From Pusillimonas sp. UBA6240 (GTDB lineage: Bacteria > Pseudomonadota > Gammaproteobacteria > Burkholderiales > Burkholderiaceae_B): a stretch of DNA of 17,336 nt. The translations under genes and the position numbers were made by a program. A model generated the notes under the pieces. It did not search any database. It was given only the letters and a program-made list of their open reading frames with translations, and had not been told where the DNA came from. Of this stretch, positions 7,884-15,132 are shown piece after piece; position 1 is the first letter of the stretch, and the number at the start of each line of letters is the position of its first letter. The stretch covers positions 866 through 18,201 of the forward strand of contig DJWC01000092.1 of assembly GCA_002441445.1 (NCBI GenBank). The letters run 5' to 3'.

Positions 7884-8513
7884 ATGTCATTGAAAAACCT
7901 GTTTTTACGCGCGCTTGCCATGCTGGCCATCGGATCCGGCGCCTTGCTCCTTCCCGCCACCGCCGCCCAGGCCGCCGACAAATACGTCACCGTCGAGCCC
8001 GCCCAACCGTCCGACACCACAGGCAAGATAGAAGTCCTGGAATTTTTCTCTTATTCCTGCCCGCATTGCAATGCCATCGAGCCCCTGGTGCGGGAATGGG
8101 CCAAGACCCTGCCCGACAATGTCGTGCTGCGCTCCGTGCCGGTCGCATTCAACGCCAGCATGGGCGATCTGCAAAAGCTCTACTACACCCTGGAAGCGCT
8201 GGACCGCCTGGACCTGCATGAAAAGGTATTCAAAGCCATCCACCAGGAACGCAAGCGCATTTACGACGCGGCGGCCATCACCGACTGGGTTGTCGCCCAG
8301 GGCGTGGACCGCAAAGCCTTCCAGGACGCCTTCAATTCCTTCGGCGTACAGTCCAAGGCCTCGCGCGCCAATGAACTGGTCAAAGCCTATGGCATAGAAG
8401 GCACTCCCAGCATCGCGGTGGGCGGCAAGTACGTCACATCGCCCACCATGACCAACAGCTACGAAGGCACCATCGCCGAGGCCCAGAGGCTGGTGGAGAT
8501 GGTGAATAAGTAG
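7884..8513 (+). CDS. dsbA: Thiol:disulfide interchange protein DsbA
   Basis: A 209-residue periplasmic oxidase that introduces disulfide bonds into exported proteins and is normally re-oxidised by DsbB. A signal peptide covers residues 1-31 (hydrophobic LFLRALAMLAIGSGALLL, cut after AQA before ADKYV). The thioredoxin fold carries the active site C59-P-H-C62 in SYSCPHCNA. A helical insert follows, then the cis-proline loop GTPS with Pro175. The ATG at 7884 is preceded by AGGAA seven bases upstream; the frame is open further back to 7725, but that part is repeat-derived. A degenerate copy of the 3' end of this gene occurs at 12176-12233, see that entry. The gene converges with the RidA-like gene. 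Confidence 0.96.
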   Translation: MSLKNLFLRALAMLAIGSGALLLPATAAQAADKYVTVEPAQPSDTTGKIEVLEFFSYSCPHCNAIEPLVREWAKTLPDNVVLRSVPVAFNASMGDLQKLYYTLEALDRLDLHEKVFKAIHQERKRIYDAAAITDWVVAQGVDRKAFQDAFNSFGVQSKASRANELVKAYGIEGTPSIAVGGKYVTSPTMTNSYEGTIAEAQRLVEMVNK

Positions 8514-8519
8514 GGCGCG

Positions 8520-8539
8520 CCAGGCCTGATTTGGCCTGG
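8520..8539 (+). terminator. Hairpin after dsbA
   Basis: A perfect 7-bp stem, CCAGGCC (8520-8526) with GGCCTGG (8533-8539), and a TGATTT loop, starting seven bases after the dsbA stop. No T-tract follows, so intrinsic termination is uncertain. Its position at the end of the argS–SPOR–dsbA run fits a transcription end or a 3'-end stabilising structure. Confidence 0.4.
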
Positions 8540-8587
8540 TCGAGCCTGGCTGGGGACTTGGGGCTCCGTAACGCACGGCCTTGCGGC

Positions 8588-8603
8588 TCGCACTTTGGTG
8601 CGA
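8588..8603 (-). terminator. Hairpin downstream of the RidA-like gene
   Basis: A perfect 6-bp stem TCGCAC (8588-8593) and GTGCGA (8598-8603) with a TTTG loop, about 40 bases past the stop of the minus-strand RidA-like gene. With no run of T on the minus-strand side it may be only a weak or Rho-assisted stop signal between the convergent genes. Confidence 0.25.
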
Positions 8604-8642
8604 ACTGGAATTGCGACGCAAGCACGCTGGCGCCGGCCCCCG

Positions 8643-9125
8643 CTAAATCAGGGCGACATCCATATCGATGAGCACGGGTGAATTTCGCGGCAGCTCCTTG
8701 ACGCCAATGACGCTGCGGGCATGGCGGCCGCGCTTCCCCAGCGCGATGGCCAGGAGCTGCGAGCCCGCATCCGCTATCGTCGACATTTCTCCGTAGGGCT
8801 TGGACGCCACCTGGAAGTAATAATTGACGCGCAGCACCTGCGCCACCGTGGCATCCAGGCCGCCGCTCAGGCAATGAACCCACGATAGCGCATGAAGCAC
8901 GCACAACCGTGTCGCTTTCTTGGCCAGCTCGCCGTCGACATCAACACCCAGCACGCCATAGGCTAAGAGCGTATCGACCGACAGTTTGGGAATCTGGCCG
9001 GCCACCGCCACCGCCTTGCCGGACAAGACCGCAGGAAGATAGTCGTAGTGTGTTTCCGTGGGCGTAGGCAAGGCATATCCCTCCCGCCACAGGCGCGCAA
9101 CCGCTTCGTCTGCGGCCGGGCTCAC
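8643..9125 (-). CDS. RidA-family (YjgF/YER057c/UK114-like) protein
   Basis: A 160-residue member of the Rid superfamily. Classical RidA deaminates reactive 2-aminoacrylate-type enamines/imines; other subgroups have different or unknown substrates. Visible family signatures are VAGQIPK, the GVLGVDVDGE loop and GRHARSVIGVKELP with the conserved Arg137. The position equivalent to RidA Glu120 appears to be Asp154 (PVLIDMDV). The 30-residue N-terminal stretch (EGYALPTPTETHYDYLPAV) is typical of the longer YjgF-like_1 subgroup rather than of RidA itself. The start is a GTG at 9125 within ATGTGA, so it overlaps the stop of the binding-protein gene by four bases, indicating coupling. It is the last gene of the three-gene minus-strand operon. 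Confidence 0.9.
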   Translation of the reverse strand: MSPAADEAVARLWREGYALPTPTETHYDYLPAVLSGKAVAVAGQIPKLSVDTLLAYGVLGVDVDGELAKKATRLCVLHALSWVHCLSGGLDATVAQVLRVNYYFQVASKPYGEMSTIADAGSQLLAIALGKRGRHARSVIGVKELPRNSPVLIDMDVALI

Positions 9126-10090
9126 ATGGCCCCCGGCTTGAATCCTACTTGCTTGGCAATGCCGCCCCAGCGCTCTCTTTCGGCTTGTACGAATTTTGAA
9201 AAATCCTCGGCGCTGCCGCCTGCGGGGGTCACGCCCTGCCTCAGCAGCGTATCCCTCACCGCGGGCTCCTTCAATGCGGCATTGAACTCTTTATTGAGGC
9301 GCTCAACGATGTCTTTCGGTGTTCCCGCCCGCACGGCAATGCCTTGCCAAGACGTAATATCCATGTCGGTCAAGCCGGTTTCCCGATAGCTGGGAATGCC
9401 GGGCGCTGCCGCGCTGCGCTTCGAGGAAGTCACAGCCAGACCGTAAAGTTTGCCGGATTCCACATGCGGCGCCAATGAGCTCACCGTATCCAGCAGCAAG
9501 CTGATGTGCCCGCCAAGCAGGTCATTGATCGCAGGATTGCTGCCCTTGTATGGGATATGGGCCATTTCGATGCCGGCCCTGGCTTTGAACAGCTCGCCCG
9601 CCAGAAAGGTGGAGCTCGATGCGGAACCGAAGGTAAGCTTTTTGGGATCCTTTTTTGCCTGGCCGACCAATGCGTCCATGGTTTGAAGACCGGTATCATG
9701 GGCCACGGCGATGATATAAGGCTGCTCCGCCAGCAGCACCACGGGCTGCAGATCCTGCGCCGCCTTATAGGGCAGGCTTGCGAATTGCAGTTCGTTGATG
9801 GCCATGACCGGCAAATTGGCGAGCAACAGGGTATAGCCGTCGGCCGGCGCCTTGGCGACGTAGTCCGTACCGATGATGGCGCTGGCGCCGGGCTTGTTTT
9901 CGACGACAACGGGTTGGCCCAGGTTCTTGCCGACCTCCTGGCTTACCGAGCGAGCCACCATGTCCGCCACGCCGCCCGCGGGAAACGGCACGATCAAGCG
10001 CACGGGCTTTTCAGGGTAGGCAGCCTGGGCGGCGCCAGACAAGAGCAGCGCCATCGCTGTCCAAATCGCTTGCTTTCTCCATATGAACAT
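9122..10090 (-). CDS. Bug-family (TctC-type) periplasmic solute-binding protein
   Basis: A 322-residue extracytoplasmic binding protein of the tripartite tricarboxylate transporter type, a family greatly expanded in Bordetella and relatives. A signal peptide (MFIWRKQAIWTAMALLLSGAAQA) is followed at once by the Bug signature YPEKPVRLIVPFPAGGVADMVAR. Further on are GQPVVVENKPGASAIIGTDYVAK and HIPYKGSNPAINDLLGGH, which form the ligand-binding cleft in this family. Of the adjacent ATGs I choose 10090 because GGGAG lies at a better distance than for 10093; a TTG at 10108 is less likely. No TctA/TctB membrane genes are nearby, so it is an orphan binding protein, common in this family. Ligand unknown; neighbours suggest an amide, peptide-like or amino-acid-derived compound. 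Confidence 0.94.
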   Translation of the reverse strand: MFIWRKQAIWTAMALLLSGAAQAAYPEKPVRLIVPFPAGGVADMVARSVSQEVGKNLGQPVVVENKPGASAIIGTDYVAKAPADGYTLLLANLPVMAINELQFASLPYKAAQDLQPVVLLAEQPYIIAVAHDTGLQTMDALVGQAKKDPKKLTFGSASSSTFLAGELFKARAGIEMAHIPYKGSNPAINDLLGGHISLLLDTVSSLAPHVESGKLYGLAVTSSKRSAAAPGIPSYRETGLTDMDITSWQGIAVRAGTPKDIVERLNKEFNAALKEPAVRDTLLRQGVTPAGGSAEDFSKFVQAERERWGGIAKQVGFKPGAM

Positions 10091-10118
10091 CATCGACTCC
10101 CAATTCAAGTTTTTTAAT

Positions 10119-11117
10119 TCAGTAAATACTGTGATCCGACACGTGCTCCGCCTCGGAGAATATGCGGTACCAATTGAGGCCCATTACCTTGCGGATCGAA
10201 TCGTCGTCGAGACCATGCTTGCGCATCCCCGCAACGAGATTCGGAAAGTCCGCGCTGCTGGCGAACCACGCCGGCTGCTTCGGCCACGCCGGCGCATCGG
10301 CTTTTCCCTCGCCGTAATCGGTGGCTTTGGTCCATCGGCCGTTGCGCATCCATTCCAGGACGCTATAAGGCTGGTTCTGGCATAAATCGCTACCTATTCC
10401 GACATGGTCGATGCCCATGAGATCAATGGTCCTGAGCATCATTTCGATGAATTCGTCGAGCGTGCAATCCGGACCGTTCTTCAAATGAAAGGGGTAAAGG
10501 CTCAGCCCGAGCAGCCCGCCGCGCGCAGCGAGCGCCTTCAAGACCGCATCGGGCTTGTTGCGCTTGGCGGGATGGAAGAATGAAGGATTTGCATGGCTGA
10601 TGACGATGGGTTTGGCGGAAAGATCGATTGCTTCGAGCGTGGATCGTTCGGCGCTGTGGGACATATCCACAAGCATCCCGACACGGTTCATTTCGCTGAT
10701 GACGACCTTGCCATAACGGGTAATACCTGCATCGTCGGACTCATAGCAACCGGCTGCAAGCAAGGACTGATTGTTGTAGGTCAATTGCATCGAACGCACA
10801 CCTAGCGCGGCGAATACTTCGACTAGCGATATATCGTCTTCGATCGTCGCGCAATTCTGCAGACCGAACATGATTCCCACCCGCCCGGATTGCTTGGCAA
10901 CATCGATATCGGCAATACGGCGTATCGGCATGATGAGCTGCCGGTATTGCTCGAATTGCCTGTTCCAGCGCCCCAGATTGCTCAATGTTTCGCGTGCATT
11001 TTCCCAATACGCCAGTGTGACGTGGACCGCGGTGACCCCGCCGGCGCGCATTTCCTCATAAATGTCGGGCCCCCAGTTCGAATACTGCGTCCCGTCGACG
11101 ATGATCAGATCTTCCAT
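10119..11117 (-). CDS. M19 membrane-dipeptidase-like amidohydrolase with altered metal ligands
   Basis: A 332-residue protein of the renal/membrane dipeptidase (peptidase M19) TIM-barrel family. Conserved parts are VDMSH (His154), PIVISHAN (His175), KRNKPD, ARGGLLGLS and HVGIGSD (Asp244), plus the C-terminal stretch GLDDDSIRKVMGLNWYRIF. The usual N-terminal metal motif DGHND reads D8-G-T-Q-Y12, so His and Asp ligands are missing. The bridging Glu of the EG(A/C) motif appears as Gln87 in FGLQNCA. A standard binuclear zinc dipeptidase is therefore doubtful; this may be a subfamily with another metal set-up or substrate. AAAGG before the ATG at 11117 supports the start. No signal peptide is seen. 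It is the first gene of the operon, 28 bases before the binding-protein gene, and divergent from the LysR gene. Confidence 0.88.
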   Translation of the reverse strand: MEDLIIVDGTQYSNWGPDIYEEMRAGGVTAVHVTLAYWENARETLSNLGRWNRQFEQYRQLIMPIRRIADIDVAKQSGRVGIMFGLQNCATIEDDISLVEVFAALGVRSMQLTYNNQSLLAAGCYESDDAGITRYGKVVISEMNRVGMLVDMSHSAERSTLEAIDLSAKPIVISHANPSFFHPAKRNKPDAVLKALAARGGLLGLSLYPFHLKNGPDCTLDEFIEMMLRTIDLMGIDHVGIGSDLCQNQPYSVLEWMRNGRWTKATDYGEGKADAPAWPKQPAWFASSADFPNLVAGMRKHGLDDDSIRKVMGLNWYRIFSEAEHVSDHSIY

Positions 11118-11253
11118 GTTTACCTTTCTTGTTGACCGCGACATCAGAAAACAAGATGGCGGCACGCTTGGCAGGTACTGTAGCGACGCGCGGGAAATTA
11201 AACAATATAATAATTTTTATAAAAAAATTCATTTTTTCTATTCCCCTTTTTCC
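11118..11253. promoter_or_regulatory. AT-rich divergent promoter/operator region of the LysR module
   Basis: The 136 bases between the divergent dipeptidase-like and LysR genes include a strongly AT-rich core (about 11196-11250) that stands out from the GC-rich surroundings. Within it is a perfect 12-bp palindrome TTTTTATAAAAA (11214-11225). LysR regulators usually bind such divergent regions at T-N11-A sites, so this is the likely control region of both the operon and lysR. Individual -35/-10 boxes are not clear enough to name. Confidence 0.55.
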
Positions 11254-12171
11254 ATGCCGCCCAACATCAAGATCTCTCAAATCCGCTGCTTCACCGCCGT
11301 CGTGGAAAGCGGGGGTTTTAAAGCGGCGGCCCAAAGCCTGTACAGGAGCCAGCCGGCTATCTCCGTGGCGGTAAAGGAATTGGAAAAACAGCTGGGCGCC
11401 CAGTTGTTCGAACCCGGATCGGGTTCGCGGCCGAGCCACTACGGGCTGGCTTTTTATGAAATCGCCCGTCACCTGCTGAACGAATACGACCGGTCCCTGG
11501 CTCAGGCGATCGATACCGCGAACGGGAAAAAAGGTGTCCTGCGTTTGATGGCCGTGCCCTCTTTCGCGCGGTCAGTGCTGCCCGTCGCCATCAAACGCTT
11601 CGTTGCCGACTTTCCCGAAGTGGAGATACATATCAGCGACGGCCACACGGAATTCATTAGAAATGCGGTCCTGGCCGGCCAGACCGATTTCGGCTTCTGC
11701 GGGCATATTGTTCCCGATCAACGTTTACGTTTTCAGGAGCTTCACCGGGACACGATGGGCGTCATATGCAATAAACACAGCCCCTTGGCGCGCCACGCCA
11801 GCCTCAACTGGAAAAGCCTGGAAGGCGAGCGCCTGATAGGCAACGGCACCATGAACCTGATTACCGGCCCTACTCGCCGGCATATCGAACATGCAAGCCA
11901 CTTCTTCGTTCCCACCACGACCTCCTTGCTTGCCATGGTGGAAGCGGGCATAGGCATCACCATATTGCCGGAACTGATCTTTCCAGCCCGCAATTCAGGA
12001 ATGATGAGCTTCGTACCCCTTACCGGTCCGACGATAACGCGCAAGCTGGGGCTGCTTACCCTATCAAACCGGCAGCTTGGCCCGACCAGCAAGGTGTTCC
12101 ACCATTACGTGACGACCGTTTTGGAACAGCGATCCCGCGGCGCGCCGCAGCCGCCCGGCGCCCGGAGATGA
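11254..12171 (+). CDS. LysR-family transcriptional regulator
   Basis: A 305-residue regulator with an N-terminal winged helix-turn-helix at about 7-65 (ISQIRCFTAVVESGGFKAAA ... SQPAISVAVKELEKQLGAQLFE). A periplasmic-binding-like effector domain follows from about 93 (GVLRLMAVPSFARSVLPVAI ... MVEAGIGITILPELI). The frame is open upstream to 11062, but the ATG at 11254 gives the normal family start; no clear Shine-Dalgarno site precedes it. It is divergent from the dipeptidase/Bug/RidA operon and is probably its activator, with a ligand made or used by that pathway. The gene ends four bases before the dsbA 3'-end relic, so it may be the right edge of an inserted block. Confidence 0.94.
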   Translation: MPPNIKISQIRCFTAVVESGGFKAAAQSLYRSQPAISVAVKELEKQLGAQLFEPGSGSRPSHYGLAFYEIARHLLNEYDRSLAQAIDTANGKKGVLRLMAVPSFARSVLPVAIKRFVADFPEVEIHISDGHTEFIRNAVLAGQTDFGFCGHIVPDQRLRFQELHRDTMGVICNKHSPLARHASLNWKSLEGERLIGNGTMNLITGPTRRHIEHASHFFVPTTTSLLAMVEAGIGITILPELIFPARNSGMMSFVPLTGPTITRKLGLLTLSNRQLGPTSKVFHHYVTTVLEQRSRGAPQPPGARR

Positions 12172-12175
12172 GGCC

Positions 12176-12233
12176 TCGCGCACCAATGAGGCATCATCGC
12201 CGAAGCGCAGAGGCTGGTCGAGATGGCGATAAG
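12176..12233 (+). pseudogene. Degenerate copy of the dsbA 3' end
   Basis: A direct-repeat relic of the last part of dsbA. Positions 12190-12233 align with dsbA 8466-8510 at 39 of 44 paired bases with one single-base gap. A further ten bases (12176-12185) match dsbA 8439-8448 at nine of ten, separated by a 13-base deletion. The shared product is IAEAQRLVEM. Three of the five substitutions in the main block fall at third codon positions and are silent (GAG/GAA, GCC/GCG, GTG/GTC), which looks like divergence under coding constraint before the copy was lost. The single-base deletion removes the dsbA stop. It lies between the LysR stop and the hydrolase stop, 3.7 kb from dsbA and in the same orientation. 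No integrase or inverted ends were seen. Confidence 0.8.
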
Positions 12234-12241
12234 CAAGCCGG

Positions 12242-13129
12242 TCAGCCGTGCAGCGCCTGCAGCAGGGCTTGATCGAACCGCTCGGGCGATTCGAACTGGA
12301 CCCAGTGTCCCGCACGCGGGATCAGCGTCATGGACTGGAATCGCGGGGCGTGCGACAGGCCGTCCATGACCGTCTCGATACATCCCCGAAGCAGCGCGTC
12401 TTGCGCTCCCCATATTCCCCACACCGGGCAGCGTAGCTGGGGCATTTGCCGCAGCAGGATGTCCGTCTTGTAAAGCTGGCGGTTGGGGATGCGGTCCCGC
12501 TCGGCGTCCGCCCCGTAAAAGTCCACGACGAAATCCTCGATCGATTCATCGCGCGCAAACATGATGGCGCGCAGATTGTGCTTCAGCGCTTTGCGCACTT
12601 CCGGACCCGGCGGCAGCGCGCGCCACGCGGTAAGTTCGACACGCGGACCGGGTGTAGCGCTGAGAGCGGGCGCGCCGATGAGGACGAGCCGCCGGACCCT
12701 GGACGGGTTCTGGACGGCGACGAAGGTGGCCACCATGGAACCGAAAGAAAAGCCGACGAGATCATATTCGGCGGATGACCCGAGCAGCTGATCCAGGCCC
12801 AATAGAACCCATTCTGTATGCGCATCGGCATCGAAACCGACGGGAGGAAGGCTGGATTCGCCGCAGCCGGGCAAATCCGGCACGTATACCGTACGGCCGG
12901 CGCGCACGAGCGCGGCGATATTGCGCGACCAATGGAACCAGCTTCCGGAGCCGCCGTGCAATAGCACCACGGGTTCGCCGCCGGCTCCCCAGATGCGCCA
13001 GGCCAGGCTGCCCTCGCCGCAAGGGCTGCGCTCTTCGCGAGACGCGGCCTTCAACCGCTCGACATCTTCATGGCTGCTTATTGCGTCGGGAAGAATGATG
13101 GAAGCGGAGCCGTGCATCGCTTTATCCAT
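12242..13129 (-). CDS. Alpha/beta-fold hydrolase
   Basis: A 295-residue soluble hydrolase, probably cytoplasmic. Visible features are the oxyanion strand VVLLHGGSGSWFHW (near 54-67), the nucleophile elbow GFSFGS with Ser128, the acid in WGAQD (Asp244) and the catalytic His275 in RAGHWVQFE. This is a complete Ser-Asp-His triad in the order usual for MhpC/BphD-like enzymes, but the substrate cannot be assigned. The first 40 residues form an unusual charged lead-in (SSHEDVERLKAASREERSP). The ATG at 13129 overlaps the end of the cystathionine beta-lyase gene by eight bases (ATGGATAA), indicating translational coupling; an ATG at 13117 is an alternative. It converges on the dsbA relic. Confidence 0.9.
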   Translation of the reverse strand: MDKAMHGSASIILPDAISSHEDVERLKAASREERSPCGEGSLAWRIWGAGGEPVVLLHGGSGSWFHWSRNIAALVRAGRTVYVPDLPGCGESSLPPVGFDADAHTEWVLLGLDQLLGSSAEYDLVGFSFGSMVATFVAVQNPSRVRRLVLIGAPALSATPGPRVELTAWRALPPGPEVRKALKHNLRAIMFARDESIEDFVVDFYGADAERDRIPNRQLYKTDILLRQMPQLRCPVWGIWGAQDALLRGCIETVMDGLSHAPRFQSMTLIPRAGHWVQFESPERFDQALLQALHG

Positions 13130-14324
13130 GATTGGCCGCCAAATCCAACGCGTTCTTGATATCCGCGATCAGGTCATCGGGAGACTCCAGCCCGATATGC
13201 ATACGCACGACCGCATGGTCGCTGGCCTGCCAGTAGCCATGGCAGGCGATGGCCTGGCGGTCCACGAGCTGCACCAGGCTTTCAAAACCGCCCCACGAAA
13301 AGCCGATGCCGAACAAGGTCAGGCCATCCACGAAGCGCCGTGCGGCGGCGGGGCCCAGCTTCAGTTCGACCGACAGCATGCCGTTAGACCCCGTGCAGTC
13401 CCGTTGCCATAATGCGTGGCCGGGGTCCGCCGGCCAGGCGGGATGGTAGATGCGCGCGGTTTCCTTGCAGCCAGCCAGGAATTCGCATACCCGCAAGGCA
13501 TTTTCCGCCGTCTGGCGCATGCGCAGGGGCAGCGTGCGCGCGCCGCGCATCGCCAGCCAGGCATCGTCCGCGCTGACCGAATAGCCCATGGCATAGTGAT
13601 TGTCGTTCAGGCGCCTGATGATGGCCGGATCCTTGGCCATGACGGCGCCCAGCATCAGGTCGGAATGCCCGCCCACGTACTTGGTGCCCGCCACCACCGA
13701 GATATCGGCGCCCAGATCCAGCGGGCGGTAGATATAGCCGGATCCCCAGGTATTGTCGGTGATCAGCAATAATTTGTGCCGGCGTGCAAATTCCGCCAGG
13801 GCGGGGATATCCAGCATCTCGAAGAGCAGCGAACCCGGCGACTCGACGTACAAGGCGCGCGTATTGGGCCGCAGCTGGGCCTCGAGCGCGTCCACCCTCG
13901 CCCGGACGTACGAGGCTTCTATGCCCATGCGGCCGAGCACCACCTTGTCCAGATAGCGCACCGGCCCATAGGCGCAGTCGGCGATCAGGACATGGTCCTT
14001 GCTGTCCAGCATGGCCAATAGCGCCAGCGTGATCGCGCCCAGCCCCGACGATGCCAGAAAAGCGCGCTGCGCGCTTTCGAGCTCGCAAAAGACCTGCTCC
14101 AGGGCGGCATGGGTGTCCATGCCCACGCGCCCATAGGTGACGCTACGCTCGCCCTTGGCCTTGCCCGCCTGGGCCTTTTCCAGCGCATCCAGGTTCTTGA
14201 AGCGCACGGTGCTGGTACGCAAGGAAGGCAGGGCCACCGGCGCGGCTCCGGTAAGGGGATGGAATTCGGCGACGCCGGTGTGCTGCAACACGGTGTCCAA
14301 GCGTAGGGGAGTAGATTCTGCCAT
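13122..14324 (-). CDS. metC: Cystathionine beta-lyase / Cys-Met metabolism PLP enzyme
   Basis: A 400-residue PLP-dependent enzyme of the Cys/Met metabolism family, cytoplasmic. MetC-type members cleave cystathionine to homocysteine, pyruvate and ammonia. Visible motifs are TYGRVGMDTHAALE (near 63-76), the ESPGS segment, ITDNTWGSGY with the cofactor Asp190, the Schiff-base Lys215 in GTKYVGGHSD, and the C-terminal HIGLESPDDLIADI. The TWGSGY stretch resembles MetC more than gamma-synthases. The ATG at 14324 gives the start MAESTPLRLDTVL; the upstream ATG at 14378 would add 18 residues that look unlike the family. It is the first gene of an overlapping pair with the hydrolase and divergent from the LysE-type exporter. 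Confidence 0.92.
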   Translation of the reverse strand: MAESTPLRLDTVLQHTGVAEFHPLTGAAPVALPSLRTSTVRFKNLDALEKAQAGKAKGERSVTYGRVGMDTHAALEQVFCELESAQRAFLASSGLGAITLALLAMLDSKDHVLIADCAYGPVRYLDKVVLGRMGIEASYVRARVDALEAQLRPNTRALYVESPGSLLFEMLDIPALAEFARRHKLLLITDNTWGSGYIYRPLDLGADISVVAGTKYVGGHSDLMLGAVMAKDPAIIRRLNDNHYAMGYSVSADDAWLAMRGARTLPLRMRQTAENALRVCEFLAGCKETARIYHPAWPADPGHALWQRDCTGSNGMLSVELKLGPAAARRFVDGLTLFGIGFSWGGFESLVQLVDRQAIACHGYWQASDHAVVRMHIGLESPDDLIADIKNALDLAANHG

Positions 14325-14467
14325 GGCGAATTGTCGTGTGACGTAGGATAGAAGACGCGCTGACGCGTACGGGAACATGCATGGCGCCGTGCTTATTAAA
14401 GCAGCACGGAAGCCAGGCGTTAAAATTTTGCAGCCTTGATAATAGTTGATCGACCCCCGGCCTGCCC

Positions 14468-15094
14468 ATGCTTACTTATGAAATCGCGCTGTCCTTTTTC
14501 GGCATTGCCGTTTTGCTGGCGCTTGCGCCGGGGCCGGACAACCTGTTTGTGATGGTGCAATCCGCCACCGCGGGACGGACGTCGGGCATGCTGGTGGTGC
14601 TGGGACTGTGCACCGGCCTGCTGGGCCATACCTTCGCCGTGGCGGCGGGCCTGGCCGCGGTGCTCACGGCCTCGGAAGCCGCATTCACCATGCTCAAGCT
14701 CGCCGGCGCGGCCTACCTGACATGGCTTGCATGGGGCGCGCTGCGCAGCAAGGGCGAGGCCCATGCCGGCGGCCTGCCGCTGCGCCTGGGCGCCGGCCAA
14801 CTGTACCGGCGCGGCATCGTCATGAATTTGACCAACCCCAAGGTCACGCTCTTCTTCCTGGCCTTCCTGCCGCAATTCACGGCGCCGGCGCGCGGCTCCA
14901 TCGTGCCGCAGATACTCAGCCTGGGCGGTCTGTTCATACTGGCCACGCTGCTGGTGTTCGGCGCCATCGCCTGGTTCGCCGGCATGCTGGGCGAACGCAT
15001 GCGGCAATCGGCGCGCGCGCAGCGCCTGCTGAACCGTGCCGCCGGCGTGGTGTTCCTGGGGCTGGCCATCAAACTGGTGCTGAGCGAGCGTTAA
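14468..15094 (+). CDS. LysE/RhtB-family amino-acid exporter
   Basis: A 208-residue inner-membrane translocator of the LysE superfamily, whose members export amino acids or derivatives by proton exchange. Family marks are the N-terminal LALAPGPDNLFVMVQSATAGR with the PGPD motif, and the central GIVMNLTNPKVTLFFLAFLPQF. About six hydrophobic segments span the protein, and its length is normal. The ATG at 14468 is the only good start, though no strong ribosome site precedes it. A GATAAT box at 14438-14443 could be its -10 element, with no clear -35. The divergent cystathionine beta-lyase gene suggests, but does not prove, a sulfur amino-acid substrate. Confidence 0.92.
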   Translation: MLTYEIALSFFGIAVLLALAPGPDNLFVMVQSATAGRTSGMLVVLGLCTGLLGHTFAVAAGLAAVLTASEAAFTMLKLAGAAYLTWLAWGALRSKGEAHAGGLPLRLGAGQLYRRGIVMNLTNPKVTLFFLAFLPQFTAPARGSIVPQILSLGGLFILATLLVFGAIAWFAGMLGERMRQSARAQRLLNRAAGVVFLGLAIKLVLSER

Positions 15095-15132
15095 GCGCGC
15101 TGGCACAGCCCGCCGCGGAAACGCGAACCCGG

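Noticed and set aside
12176..12233. The dsbA-like stretch as chance similarity
   Set aside because: 39 of 44 matches with one gap plus a second collinear block, and mostly silent changes, are too much for chance in this base composition.
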